Assembly (NCBI GenBank): GCA_013399895.1
Contig: VXBA01003135.1
Coordinates: forward strand, 1,815,553 to 1,879,552
Source of the DNA: Serilophus lunatus
Taxonomy: Eukaryota; Chordata; Aves; Passeriformes; Eurylaimidae
Length of the DNA: 64,000 bases
Reading direction: 5' to 3'
In this document: positions 25,234 to 39,100 of the stretch, piece after piece
How positions within the stretch are numbered: the stretch's first letter is position 1
How the letters are laid out: every line of letters begins with the position of its first letter
Program-made: the position numbers and the translations under genes
Notes under the pieces: model-generated
The model's database searches: none
Told to the model about the DNA's origin: nothing
Seen by the model: only the letters and a program-made list of their open reading frames with translations

Positions 25234-25818
25234 AAACAACAGCCCTCCCCCAGGTGCTGTTGTCCTTGTCAGCCACCACCAAGAGACACCTCTTATCTTC
25301 CCTTAGAAATTGAGGTTTTCCTTTCATCTCTTGCACACGTACATAGAGCAAAGCTCACTCCCAGGCCATTCCCATCCAACGATACCCAGCCCTGCAGAGC
25401 CTCCACAGGGACCCAATTCTGCCCTGGCACAGGGCAGGCCAGGCTGCCCCTCTCTCTCCCAGCAGTTATGCAAGAGGTTTCTGCTTTACAAAATGAGGAA
25501 AAAAAGGCTGTAAACGAGGTGGGAGTTGAACTTGCTAAAGCATTTTTCTTCCTGCAGACCAGGCCCGTGGGCTGCAGAGGGAGAGGAACAGGAATTTAAC
25601 CCTCTCATGCTCCGCAGAGCTTTGACCGAAGCACAGCCCCGCAGCCCCTGTGCGGGATCAAAGGATCAAACGGAGCGACCTCGCCAGGCCCCGGGCTTTG
25701 AAAAAACGGATTAAGTTCTGTCCCAGTATGATTTTTGGGACACTTCTTGAGCTGGAAACCCCTCCGGGTCAGCGGGCCAGAGCACCAGGGCAGGGCCAAG
25801 TGCTGCTGGAGGTGCTTT

Positions 25819-25884
25819 GAGCCGCGGGTCTCACTGATCCGGGACAGCGCTGAGAGCCGCGGGTCTCACTGATCCGGGACAGCG
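25819..25884. repeat. Tandem 31-bp direct duplication in CpG island
   Basis: An identical 31-bp sequence (starting GAGCCGCGGGTCTCACTGAT) occurs at 25819-25849 and 25854-25884, a 35-bp period. The copies look identical, which suggests recent duplication or an assembly artefact near the gap. Confidence 0.9.
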
Positions 25885-26037
25885 ATGACAGCCGCTGTGC
25901 CCCCGGCTCAGCCCCGGCCCCGCGGCCGCCCCTTGCCCTGTGCTGCCACGGCCATCCCCGAGCCCCCGGGGCCGCCTCGGGAGCCGGTTCCCCCCCGCCG
26001 CCCCCAGGCCCCGCGGCGCCTCGGCCCGGCCCGGCCC

Positions 26038-26131
26038 NNNNNNNNNNNNNNNNNNNNNNNNNNNNNNNNNNNNNNNNNNNNNNNNNNNNNNNNNNNNNNN
26101 NNNNNNNNNNNNNNNNNNNNNNNNNNNNNNN
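26038..26131. other. Assembly gap (94 N)
   Basis: A run of 94 undetermined bases lies inside the CpG island. Part of the FAM234A promoter or first exon may be hidden here. Confidence 1.
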
Positions 26132-26962
26132 GCAGCGGGGACTGACACCGGGGAGCGGAGACGCCTTTGGGGAAAGGGGCGGGAGGGGGGGGAACGCCGG
26201 CCGGACCCCGCCCCCGGGAACGGCAATTAACGGCGGTAATTAAGGAGCAGCGCCCGGCTCGGCGGGACACGAGCGCTCCGCCCGCACAGTTCCCGGGAAA
26301 GGCCGAGCCCGGGGGTGCCCCCCTGGGAAACACCGAGTGTCCCCCGGGTGTCCCCGGTCCCGGGAGGGCGCTCGGGCTCCTCGCCGAGGCACCTGGGCCA
26401 CCTCCCGCCACCCCGGCCCTGCAAACACAGCAGCTGCCGCGGGCAGGTCGGGAAGGGCCGCAGGGGAGGCTCTGGCTGCGGAGGGCACAGTCAACAGGCA
26501 GAGGAGCTGTGGCTCTGCCCCTCTAGAGCAGAAACCAGCCCAGGTTTGCTCACGTTCTCTGATTAGAACCAGACTCGAGCCCCTCTTAGAAACATGCTCC
26601 AGCTGGAGGAAGAGCTTTCAGAATAAATCGGGGCCAAATTTCATCTGTCTTGCCTTAGCTGGGCGAGTGAGGCAACTCTGAAGTGCTGGAGACATAAAAA
26701 TGAGGTGCCTAAAGCGCTAAAAGGGGTTTAAAAAAAATTGTGAAGTTCCTTTTAACATATATAAACAGAAGGGAGAATAGAATCAAGTGAGAACCAGCAC
26801 TACTGGTGTGCTCACAGAGGGTCAGGGAGATGTTTTGGAAAGGGCTGAAGCATTACAAAGGTCAGGGGCAGCTCAGGGCTCCAGGCACAGCACAGCCCCA
26901 ACCACTGTCAGGACAAACACAGGGTGTCCACACTGGCCTGGGCTCAAACCCATCCATCCAGA

Positions 26963-26972
26963 TTTATTTATT
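26963..26972 (-). terminator. LUC7L polyadenylation signals (overlapping pair)
   Basis: TTTATTTATT on the plus strand gives two overlapping AATAAA hexamers on the minus strand, about 200 nt past the LUC7L stop at 27166. This puts the 3' end near 26945, roughly 0.5 kb from the CpG island of the next gene. Confidence 0.7.
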
Positions 26973-27165
26973 CCTACTAAAACAAAATCCTGTTAAAACA
27001 GTACATAACTCCTGTGTCTCTACAAACTCACAGCTATCTGCCAAACAATAAAAACCCCAAACTACAAAAGATGAGAGTTGTATTCAGTAAATATAAATGG
27101 GAAATTTAGGCTTTGTGTAGAATGTTTATCAGACTATTTACAGTGCAACACAGATCGCTCTGAGT

Positions 27166-30100
27166 TCAGATCTCTCCAGCTTCTCTCTCTTCTGACCTCT
27201 TGGAACGAGATTTGCCGTTTGTGCTCTCGTGACGCCTCTCAGAAGAGCTCTTCTCCTTCCTCTCTCTGTCCCGGGACTTTTCTCTTGAAGATCGATCTCT
27301 GGAAGATCTGAAGTACAAAGTAAACCGTCACCATCAGCCTCTCAACCGAAAATTTGCAAGTCACCCACAAAATGACAAAGACCTTTCCCTCACAGGGCTG
27401 TGGGATAACCCAGGAGTGTGTCTGGGTCTCCCCCAGGATGGCAGCTACTCCTTCCTCACAGTGATCCTTTCAAGCTTTTGCCACAGGGGCTCTCAGGTCT
27501 TCCCTGGGCCCCTCATTAGTTTTCTGGGCCATGATAAAGTGTCTGCAATTTCTTCTTTGTCTCTGACTCAGCTCGTGCCTTCTGGAGCAGTTTTTGATTA
27601 TGCTCTAAGCTAGTGGCTTTCTGCTCAACTGCTTCAAATACCAACTGGATTCTTTGCTTGCTCAGCCCTGGGCTTTTCACTTTGCATCCTGACAAACGCT
27701 GGCATTGGCAACATGCTGGGTTCAAAGTCAGGATGACACAGATTTATATTGTACATCTTTTCACAGCCTGCCCGAGTGACAGCTACACGTTTTCTGCAGC
27801 TCTTCCCCGTGTCAGCCCACACAGAATTAAGCAGAAGGTTTCATATTAGGTCCAATATGAAAGGCTGTTTCTTGAGTGATTCATGCCAGCTTAAGGAACA
27901 GCAGAATTCCAAAGGAGCTGATCCTGAGTGAGCTCTAGGAGCCCATATCCCTTCAGAGCTCAGCAGAGGCTCCCACATTTAATTCCAAGGCTCAGTACAC
28001 AGGTTTGTCTTTCCACACACAAGAGAAGGACCTGGCAGGTACCTCAGAGGCTCCAGCTTTCATTCTTGTTGATTGTAAGGCTTGAAAACACAGCACAGTT
28101 GATAGATCAAAACCTTACAGCCCTTTGGTGTCACATGAGCCATTTCATTTTTATTATTTGTATCATTTAACCAGGACACATCACTCTGTCTGATGACATT
28201 AACTCTCTACCTGTTCCCACAACAGCACCTGCTGCCTGCAGTCCTAAACTGAGATCTCCAGATCCTGTGGCACACTCTGTTTCTTTCTGCAACTGAGACC
28301 TCAGAGCAGCAGAACCTGAGGGCAGGTTTCATTAATTCTCAAGGTGAAAACAGCAGGGACACTCTTTCAGGAAGCAGGGTTTTTCTGTTTGTTCACTTGT
28401 TTTTGTTTTATTTTCTTAAACTGATCCTGACCTCCTCCCAGTTCTCAGTAGTTTGGTGCCAGTGTCAGCTGCCAATGCCCCTGCAATCTTGATGGGCTGC
28501 TTTGGAAGTGATCAAGGGTTCCGAAGTAATCCCTTACCCGCTCTTTAGCAATAGTTATTACAGGATCTTCCTCACTTCCTAATTGTCCAAGCTTCTTTTA
28601 TTTTTTCATGTTCAAGACAGATTTAAAAAAGCACTTTAGTATCTCAGCCATTGGACAATCAACAGTATTTACACCCTCCCTCAATTATTAGCAGGCTTGT
28701 TTTTCAGACCATTATTTCCCTCCCCTTCACCGGGTACCTTTAGAAGCTGTTCTTATCCCTCAGCTAAAGGGACACAAGACACACAACAGTCAGTTTGTTT
28801 CTAGAGTTGTACTATAGTGCTGCTGCCTGATCAGGTGATACTGCTAAAGCACTCCCTTGTTAATCAGAAGTATTTAAAAAAGCCAGACCCAACTTCAGCG
28901 AGCACCTGGAGATAGACATCCTCCCGGGCTTAGAAGGGCTGTGAGGAAACATATAATTCCATCTAGTTTTTCTAATACTCATTCACAGTCTTGCTTCATC
29001 CTTCCTCCAACACAGAGGCTGTTTTGCTGAGCTTCAGAAGAGACTTAAAGCCCTCCTTTGGACTATAGTGCTCCTCGGGGACAGGAGAATGGTATATTCT
29101 TCCTCCTAAGTTCCTTCTTCCCCCCCTCCAGTGCTGATTCCTAAACAATTCTCTCTCAAGCAGCCTTCTAATGGAAGACTTCCTCCACATCCTAAATCAT
29201 ACACCTCTTCCTCATGCCAGCAATGAGAGAAGGAATCTGGGAAGCAGAAAGTAACCACAGAAAGCATCAAAACTGCCTCTCAGTCACTTGGCTTTTACAG
29301 GCTCAGCTCAGGCAGGCCTTGCTGCTGCTGCTGCTCATCAGAGAAAACCCGGGGTGTCTCAAGGCTCACCACTGCAAATCCCAGAACCAGTTCTATCTCC
29401 TGGACTCTCCTCTCAGCTGGGATCTCCCTGAACGGCTGCTGCCCTCACGTGAGGCCTCTGGGCAATCCCGCTCGAGCCCAGGAGCCGGCACAGGCCGAGA
29501 ACCGTGCCGTGCTCCCGCTCGCTCCGAGGCGGCTCCCTGCGAGCCGAGGACTCCCCTGCCAGCCATACATACTTGTGTTTGGAGCTCCTGTCTCTGGAGC
29601 CCCGGCGGTGCCCTCTGCTGTGGCTGCGGGAGCGGCTCCGGTGGCGCCGGTGTCGGTCCCGGGACCGGGAGCGCGACTTCCGCCGCTCGCGGGATCCGGA
29701 TCGGGAGCGCCTTCGCCGCCGCTCCCGGGACCGCGACCTGCAGAGCACAGGGGTGGGCTCAGACTGGGACCTGCCCCCCTGAAACCACCCCTCAGGCATT
29801 CCCCCTCCCAAACGCCCAAGGCAGATCACCCACGCCCCCTCCCACAAAACGCCAGTGGATAATTCGATTTGCTGGGAAGCTTGGACAGAAAGCTCCCACC
29901 GTTACTGTAAGCACGTGCCAAGGGCCAGGGCAGAGCTCAGAACTCTGCCTCCCTCAAAGGGAAGTGTGTGAAAGTAGAAAAAAGGGCAAACTACAAGGCC
30001 TGTGAAATTGCTATAACCCCAAGAGAGTCTCCCTTGTGAAAGTCCTGCACTTGAGAAGCAGATACATTTCAACCTGCTCTAAAAACAAAAGGGATGCCAA

Positions 30101-33100
30101 AGGAAAGCTGTCGAGAGGGAGACCCCAGGCCCATGATCACACAGAATGCTGTCATATCATCTCTTCCCAGAGATGTTGGGCTTTTAATCTTGAATCAGTA
30201 TTTTCACTTCTGAGGTATTATACATGTAACAGATATTTCAGACATTAAAACTATGGAAGTGTATCAGACACTTATTGAAAGAGGCAGAGGATATTCTTGG
30301 ACTCACACTCTGGAGCACACAGACCCCATCCTGACCAGGCTACACAGCACCTGCTTTACAGCCCCACAAATGACACCAGACTGAGGTGCCCATGCTGCAG
30401 TTCCCATTTTTTTTTTTTTCAGAGAGCAAACTGAGGTACTGAGTAAACTTCATTTGTGTGACCCAGGAAAAACCTCAGCAGTAAGACAAACACAGAGAGG
30501 CATCTGGGACAACTGTAGAACTGGGCACTCACCTTCGACGGTCTCTATTTCTTGATCCAGACCTGGGAAGAAGAGGAGAGTTAAGTGAGAGAAGGTGTGA
30601 CAGAGCCAGTGGGTTTTCAATAGAAAAACTCATCCACCCTGGCAGCTTTTCACAGGAACACAGCAATACCCCAGGTAATGTGTCAGATTAAAAAAAGCTT
30701 GCCATTAAAACATTTAATTAGCTTCAATTTTGTGGGCAGTGAGAATTTATCAAAAACTGAACTCCTCTGTGGAAACACAAGTTTCTGCTTGCAGAGCTTC
30801 CTGTCACAACAGAAAAGATCTAGAAACCAGTTCAGTCTCTGTTGATAAAGCACAGTGAACCTTCCTGACTAAGGTTGCTGTGCATATTTGTCATAGACCC
30901 TTTACCCCCTGCAGTGTAACAAACTCTAAACATTTTCAAGAAATGCTATTCTCCAGTCAGAAAGACACACTCAACACACTTTCTGATTTTGTGGTGTTTT
31001 TTGGAGGAAGTTGTAATTTTAAAAGGTTTTAATAAAGGGAAAACAGCATTTTCTCACTCCTTGTATTGAACAAATATTAGAGGGACATTTGCATCAATTT
31101 ATTTTTCCCCTTTGGGAAAGATAACAAGGAAAAAATGGGAGACACAGCCATAAGGGAAGAACTATTACAGACAAGTGACAGAGAAACTGAAAATCCTTCA
31201 TCCTACACTTCAAAAGAACTTGAGGAGAATGATCCAGGCCTTACTATTCCCCCTCATATTTTCATGCCTTCAGAGCTCGTGTGTTGCACTCTCACCTCAC
31301 CACTGTCAGCACCAGCTTTTGACAGTCTGTAAATAACAATGTCAGGATTCTTTCAAGTTCTACAGCAGCATTACTCAGCACCACTTAAAATACCACAGCA
31401 CGTGGAAGATACACCCTCCCTCTTCCTCTGTGGCCACATTTCAGAGCCAGCTTACACCCAAATGTCACGTGCTGTCTGAACAGGCTTGTTTTAATTAAGA
31501 AGTGGCTGATCTCCCTGTTTAGTGACTCAGACTCACTCCTGTGACTGCTCCTCACTGCACAGAGACTCACAGGGCTGTTCATTTATTTCATTTATACCCC
31601 TGGCACTGTTGCAGAATTGACTGAAGGCTACACACAAAAATTTAAGAAGCAATAGAAAAGCATCTGTTTTAATAACATCATTAAAAACCATACCTGGATA
31701 GGACAAGATTAAGGAAAAAAAAAAAAAAAATCAATGTGCACTGGCAACTTCTTCACAATGAAGTGGGATTGTTCAATCATGGTAGAAAACAAAAAAAAAA
31801 AAGCAACCCAAATTTAGAAAGAAATTCAGGTAGGACTGTAAACAAGGTGGAGGTGAACTTGGAGTCTGCAAACGAGCCATGCACTGAGGCAACTCATATG
31901 ACCAGGTGAAGGAAAAGCTGATAAACCAAGAGAGCAAAGCAGAAATCACACACCTCCCATTCCCAGAACTGGTGGAGCACCAGGACCTCCTGGGGATGCC
32001 TGGCAGGCAGATGAATTTCTTTGGTGGTTGTAATTACTCCAAGTTCTTAATGTTCTTTTTGTCCTGATCACTTTATTCCAAACCACCAGTGTGCACATCC
32101 ACACAAAGCTCTTCCATGTCCCCTGAAAACCTGGCTGCCCTTCCACACCTACAATCTGAGCAGGAGCATGCACAAAACCTCGTGATGAGCACTCCCTAGA
32201 ACTAGGCTTTGGAATTCAGGAAGCATCCAACAAAACAGCATGTTCCTTACTAGTCTGAATCCGTGTACAGCAGGAGACAAAAGAAGACTGCTCTCCAGAG
32301 GAGCAAGAGGCTGAGCATGTCTGTTTTATTTACTTTTTTCCCCTCTCTTTTTGTCCCTGTATCACAGACTTTGTGCTGACTTTCATAACCTGTCTTTTGT
32401 CCACCTTAACACAAAGGAAATCCATTAGGCAACTCCACTAGACTTGTTTGCTGATGTATTCTGGAAGCAAACACCAAGGGCTGCACTTCCAAGCATGCCA
32501 CCTCTCCACAGAATTCCAGTCTTGAGAGATTTCACCCAAAACATCAAAAGACTTGTTTGTTACCACTAGAGATGACAACCCAGTTCACTCATTCCTATAT
32601 GGAATCACAGTTTATTGACAAATCAGTAACAGCTGTGAGAATTTAAGTTTCACAAGGGAATCCACAGGTTCCCAGAGTGTCACAGTGCCTGCAAGTCACC
32701 AAAGACTCCCAAAGTCAAGCCTTTCTCTCACTGAGTAGCACCATGAGGATTCTTGTCATATCCTCATGCACAACAGAGTTATGAAGGAAACATTTCCTGT
32801 GGTTCCTTGAAGTATCAAGCTCTGGAATAAGAGAGGCTGTTTGAAAGGGGGCAGAAGTCACCAATTAGCTTTTGATGGAGAAAGGCCTCTGTCAGCATGG
32901 TGTGCACAGGTCCCAGCAGCAAGGGGCTGGGAAATCTGGGATGTAACCTCAGTTCTGATATCAAGTCCACTGGGAAAACTGTTGTCCTCCTTTGGGTCAA
33001 GTTCTCGTTTTACCTCCTCTTATGGCACTCCTGGGTCCAGGACAACAGTTTTTCTGTGGTGTCTGAGCAGAGGAGTGCACAGGTGCCTCCACACAGAGCC

Positions 33101-36100
33101 AGAGCAAAGGCCAGCCACAGTCTGTAATTAGTGTCACACAGGGAAACAGCAAGACTTTAGGTCTGACTTTAGGTCAACTCAATGCAGCTCTCACATCCTT
33201 CATACTTAAAGCCTTAAATAAACATTCAAAAGCAGTTTTCAAACCCCCTCATCAGGTGCATCCATGAACTACCAGTGAACACGAGAGGCTCCTTCAGTCT
33301 CAGGAACTGAGAGTTTGGGGCTTTTTTTAAAAAAACACGAAAGCAAAACCCCAGTCACACCACAGGAAGAGGAAAGTATTTTGGGGAGATGTGGACCAAC
33401 TAAGAGAGCCAGAGGATTCTTCCTGAAAGCAACTCTGTTGAGCAATTTTCACATAGAAATTACTTCCAGGAAGAAGAGGCACCATGGAGACAAAGTGAGT
33501 CCAGGTCAGGAATGGTCCTGCTGTGGGTCTGAAAGGCCCTGTCACAAAGCAGCTGCATGGGAAGGCACTTCCCATTTCACTTCCACCTCTCTGACCACAG
33601 CAGTCCTTTGTGATTAACTCCTGGACAGTTCCAGATTCTGCAGCTCCCAAATTTAACTGCATTACTGACAGTCCTGCACAGATACCAGAAAGCTTCAAGG
33701 CTCTCCATAAGGTGGTGTTCAGCAGCAAGCTGCAGAACAAACTGGTGCTTCATATCCCACCAGGCAACCCACAGAGAGAAAACCCACATAAAACACTGAT
33801 ATAATAATATGCATAATGCATAACAATTTGGGGCTTACACCTTCACAACCCATCAAAAGCACCAAGCTGCTTCATTCTGGTATTTATTTGTCAGCACTTC
33901 CAGCAGTGTATAGCCAGAAGACAGCACCACCTTGGAGCACACTGCAGTTACAAATCTCATACCTCAGACAAACACACTCTTCAGCTGATACCAAAGGACA
34001 AAAAGAGCTCTCCACGGGCAGCAATGTGGGCTTTTTTGATGCAAGTAGTACAAGAGAAGAAACACATAAGGTAACTGGGGAGGTGCTGCAATGAGAACAG
34101 CATCCCTACCCAGCCACTCTCTCTGCCTGACCCCTGCAAATAACCACTCTCCCCACACAGGCTGTTTAACTGAGCTGTTTGCACACAAGATGCCTCTTCA
34201 GTTCAAGTACAGAAGACACTGTTTTTCCAGTTCAGCTGGCAAGAAGCAGAAGAGCTTGTCCTGAGAATACCAACATTCCAGCTACTCCCACTGCTCAATA
34301 ATTACAGACTTCTGCGCAGAAGGTGATACACGTGGCCACAACCAGAAGTATCTCTCCTTGGGATCCCTCAGCTCCCCTAGGAAATGCTTTCCAAAGCTGT
34401 GCCTAAAGCACCTCACAGTTACTGTAGATAAAGTTTGGGAGCAAGACAGCCAGCCCACCATTTGCCTCACAGATACCAGCTCCACCTTGTTGTCACCTCA
34501 AGCCTTGAAATGAGCAGGGCTGTCCAGGGAATTTCTGCATAGCCCTTTTGAGCAGACCTAGTCCCCACTCATCTTAAACTTTCCCACTCAGATGCATGGG
34601 ATGAGGGTAATTTATTCAGATTCCCAAAGTCAGGGACTAGACCCTTGAAGACTGCAGGGAGCTCCCATCTTTCAGACACATGATAGAGGTTAAAACAATA
34701 CACATACAGTCACTCTGTGGTGAGGGTTACTGCATGTGTTTCCATCTTTAACTGAATCCCAAGATGCTCACACAGCATCCAGGGCACATCCCACAGCTAC
34801 TCCAGCAGCAGACACTGTATTCCTGCAATGCTCAGGGACAAAAATACCACACTATTTCAAAACCAACTTCACAAGCCAGTTGCCAGGTCCCACTTACCGT
34901 CTGCCCATCCTCTCCTCTCGTTCTCTCTCCTCTCTGCGTCTCAAGCGATCCTGGTTTCTCTTCTCTTGCTTTTCTGCCACTGTTTTCTATTAAAAAAAAA
35001 GTCCATGTCCTGTTTCAGCCATACAGCAACAGTCAGAGATCTGCAGGGAGACCATTCCCATAGCAAGACAAAGACCTTTCACTGCATTTTATGTGCTACT
35101 TGGGATCTCTATCAAGGTTCTCATTTTCCTCAGTCAAGGCACTGACCTCAAAAACACTGCAAGTAAGGCACAGTTATCACAACTCTTGAGAAGGCTAAAG
35201 ATCTCTGTTTGCAAGCAAGGCCAATACCATTAAGGCTAGCCCATTAAAAACCACTGCAGAAAACTCTTAATGGCTTCTGCTGCTCGCTGACAGCACCATG
35301 TGAAACTTCAGTTCAAACATCTCATTAAGAGGTCTCAAAATCACAAAATGAAGAGTGACAAACTTCAATCATATCCATGAGAAAGATACAGATGACTGCA
35401 CCAGTGCTCCAAGGAATAAATGACAGCAGTGGTCTGGTTTGACTGATTCTGAAGGTACATATTGAGTTACACAGAAAAGACAGAACAGAACTCAAGACAG
35501 GGCTAAACAAAGCTCCATTTGAAGTTTCAGAGATTCTGAACTTTTACAAGCACCCTGCAAAGAATTCTGTCTTAATTTAATAGAAGCATTCAATGTCTTC
35601 CAAACTACAAAGACAAGGTTTAAAACCGAGAGGATTACCCTCAGCTGGTCCAGTTTCTCACGAATCTGAATGAAACCCAAGTGTAATTTGCCTCCAAAGT
35701 GGTCAGCAAGGCGCCGGTCGTTGTCATGGAGACCCAGATATGCTGAACAGACTTCACACACACGCAGCTTCTGCTGCTGGAAACTGGATGCAGGCATTGA
35801 ATTTCGGTATTCCTCCTAAAGGGAGGCAAGAAAATCCACACAAATGTCAGGGAACCCTTATATAGTCACAACCCTCCAGGGAAAGCCCTCCAAAGAAGTG
35901 CTTTCCAAGAATCAAAACCCACCCTCACACAAAGGAGTTGCCACACAAACGCTCTGTGGGCACAGCTAACCTGACAGTCTATCCCCTGCAAAGGACTGGT
36001 GACCCAATATTCCAGAGGACAAAGCCCTCCCTGCCCCAGTCAGCTCTCTGCACTAGATACAAGTTTCTACAAAGCCCTTCATCCACTGCCAGCTGCTCGC

Positions 36101-39100
36101 TTGCACATGGCTCAGACTGGGAGCAGAGGTAGGAACTGTCAAGCTGCGACACGTGCACAGCCCAGCCCAGGCCAACCCACAACGTACCTCTGCCTCTTTC
36201 TTTTTCGCTCGGACTTTCTCCACTTCCATCAGGATCTTTTGAGACTCATCAACATTTCCTTCAGCTCCCAGCTGTTCAGCTTTAGCTAGGAGCTTTCCAA
36301 TGTCTTCATTCAGCTCATGGACTTTCTCAGCCTAAAGAGAAGAGCTAGTTTTTAGTAAGACAAAAAGGTGATAAAGCTTGCAGGGCTTTTTCCTTTTTCT
36401 TTAGAAAATACTGTTTAACAAAATCAGTTGTTGGAAGATGACCCTAAGTCTCCAAAAGTCAAGAGTCCCAACAAAAAGGAGTGGTGGGCCAAGCGCAACA
36501 CAGGCACAGACACCTGGCAAAGAGTGAAACTGGGCATGGAAAGGAGATCACCGTTCTGCTGCAAAGAACAGCACATTTCTCGTTTACAGGAGAGCACAGA
36601 GTCCACAAAACCAACTTCAATGTCCTGCATTGGCCCAATGAAGCAAGTTCCCAAACAGGAAACACCATGACTGTTTACTAAGTGAAGAAACAACAAGCAT
36701 GGGGTGGATTTGCTACTCTAAACTATCAATTATGAATGGTGTCAGAGGTGTAGGGCTCCCACAGTCTTTCAGAACTGATGTTTAATGAGAGGCCAATACC
36801 TTTGCAGACACTTCAGCACTGATCTCTTCCTGTGTCTCAGCCAGGCGTTTCTTGGCCAGCTCTGTTCTCCTGTCACACTCTGCAATGAAGGATTCCAAGT
36901 GATCCATGGCCTGCACGATAAGACAAAAAATTAGGAATAAAGACACTCTCCATGCCAGATATATAGCTTTGACGTCCAACAGCTGCCTGGTGCAATCCTG
37001 TATAATGCACAAACCACCTCAGGAACACATGCTTTCCAGAAAAAAAAACAAAACAAACACATAATACTTTGTAGAACAAGTAACATTTGGCCCCTGCCCT
37101 TAAGTCTGTCACCTGCCTGGAACCTGACCCAGTTCCTTTACTCTGACACGTCACAGGATGCTCATGTGAACACTGCTTTGCACTGCAACTTCCCATGCAG
37201 GAACAACAGGTGCAGAGACAAAAGCACTGGAATAACACAGAACAGCAGAATTGTTCTTCTCTTTGATCTGTTCCAACACAGAAAGTGAACCCACTAAGCA
37301 GAAAGCTTTTAATGTTAAGTCTCCTTCTGGGACAGGGCACCAGGTTACAGTGACCCAGCACAGAGCAGCAGGTGTGGGATGCAAGGAATGCCAGAGGAGC
37401 CTCCCAGCTGGCTGGGATAATGGGGATGGCAAGGGCCATAATTACTTCTACATTTTCAAGGGAGCAGTCAAACCAACATTCAGGAAGGGGCTGCACATTC
37501 TGGACAGGCAACACACCAAGTAACAGGATGACTTGAAATGGCCACTGAGTTCTGTTTCAACCAAAGTAACTAAAATTTACTCACATCCAGCTCAAAAAAC
37601 AGGTCTCTCTCTTTACTTGCAATCTCATAATCTGCTCGCAGTGCCAAGTCATGGATCTTTGTACATTCTCCCAGGTCCATTCGCTGGTGAAAAGAAAAAG
37701 GAAAACTCATGTAAACCCCCTCCATTATGGCAACAAGCAGCAGACATTTAACTCTTGCCCACCGCATCATATCAAAATAAAGTGTTTTTCTGAAGAGCTT
37801 CCTTTTAAACTGTCAGTAACACAACTAGCCAATACCAACACAATAGCATTTCTAGATATTCTTGACAAAAATATTAGAAGACCCCAAATGCTGTAAGTTC
37901 AGTCCTACTCCTGCTTTAGGTCACAGCACAGCCTTAGAAATTGCTGGGAGGGAGCTGAGTCTCCTTCAATAGGCACCAACTGGAAATGCCTCCTCTCATG
38001 GTGCCACAGCACAGCAAAACATACCTGGATGCTGTTTAAAGTTCACCTGGAAATGCACATGTGTGTCAGGACAAGCCCTAATACCATACTGAAAGAAACC
38101 AAGTTGTAGGACACAGACAGAGTGCTTCCTATCAACAACAAATGAACTTGAAGGAATAAGGGCTACCAGCCAGTAGAAATGCACCACCCCACCCTCAGCA
38201 ACAGCAGCCAGCCCCTTCCCACATCCAGCTGCAGCCTGGAATTTTCAAGCCTGTCCAGCAAAGCTAAGCCCATTTAATGAGAGACTTAAGAGCATCTCCC
38301 TTCCCAGAAAGCTCCAACTCATGTGCTGCCCTTCCCTCCCACTGCAGTCAAGGCTATTTAAATCTGTTATTTTTCCCCAGCCTAGTAGTTAACAGCCACA
38401 TGAACCCAAGATTATGCTCTCAAAACACAGAAATGGCATTTCAACGTTATCAATTTGTAACAAAGGACATTTCTCTTATTCTTATAGCAGAAAAAGAATG
38501 GCATTTTGAAAGCCAAAATAACAAAAGCCCTAATTGTGAGCCAGCAGGAATGGCAGGGTACATGTCACCCCAGTCCACCACTGCCTTCTCTCTCAGTCAC
38601 CACCACCAGTCCCAAGGAGCCCAAACCTGATGCACACAACAGGTGTCAACTCACTGAGCTGCAGAACAAAATAAACTGGGATAACAGAATCCCAGAGGAA
38701 CATCACAAAGGGCTGGGCACATTTGTGTCAAACACTGTACTCAGCAGCGTTCAGCAGAGCAACTAAAGCAACCTCCTCCAGGTAATACTCAGGTTTTCAG
38801 CAGTTACCTGTTAATAGCTTTGCTTTTTTGGATCAAAAAAACCAAAACCTAGATGACTTGCCACTATTTCAACTTCCTCCCTTTGCTCAGATATACCAGA
38901 ATCAGGAGGCCACAAGCTACAGAAACAAACACTGAACAGTCCTGCTGAGCTTTCTATTAGTAGAAATTTAATGCCTACAAAAACCCCAGAGCTGGTACTT
39001 TCAGAGCTTGATCATGTTCATCTTCAGGCAAGCCTCTTCAAAGAATGCTAGACATCTACTGCTATTTTGCCACAAAAATAACCTTCTATGATGTGACATT

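Larger units (their letters stand above)
20330..25800. other. FAM234A intron 1 / upstream region
   Basis: The region lies between the FAM234A coding start exon and the CpG island at 25.8 kb and contains no coding exon I can support. It holds two CR1 3' ends, an AT-rich part at 20930-21320 and a poly-T/GTTT stretch at 23690-23730. If the CpG island is the promoter, all of this is intron 1. Confidence 0.45.
25800..26470 (-). promoter_or_regulatory. FAM234A: CpG island, probable FAM234A promoter (gap inside)
   Basis: The sequence becomes extremely GC- and CpG-rich around a 94-base gap at 26038-26131. It lies upstream of FAM234A and just beyond the 3' end of LUC7L, so FAM234A is the only flanking gene whose 5' end faces it. 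A duplicated 31-bp block at 25819-25884 carries a donor-like CA|GTGAGA on the minus strand, which could end the non-coding first exon. No TATA box is seen. The first exon itself is not proven. Confidence 0.55.

Noticed and set aside
29214..30005. 263-aa plus-strand open frame opposite the LUC7L RS exon
   Set aside because: It is the antisense shadow of a CpG-rich Arg/Ser exon. Its middle is Arg/Glu/Asp repeats expected from the complement, with no homology or splice logic.
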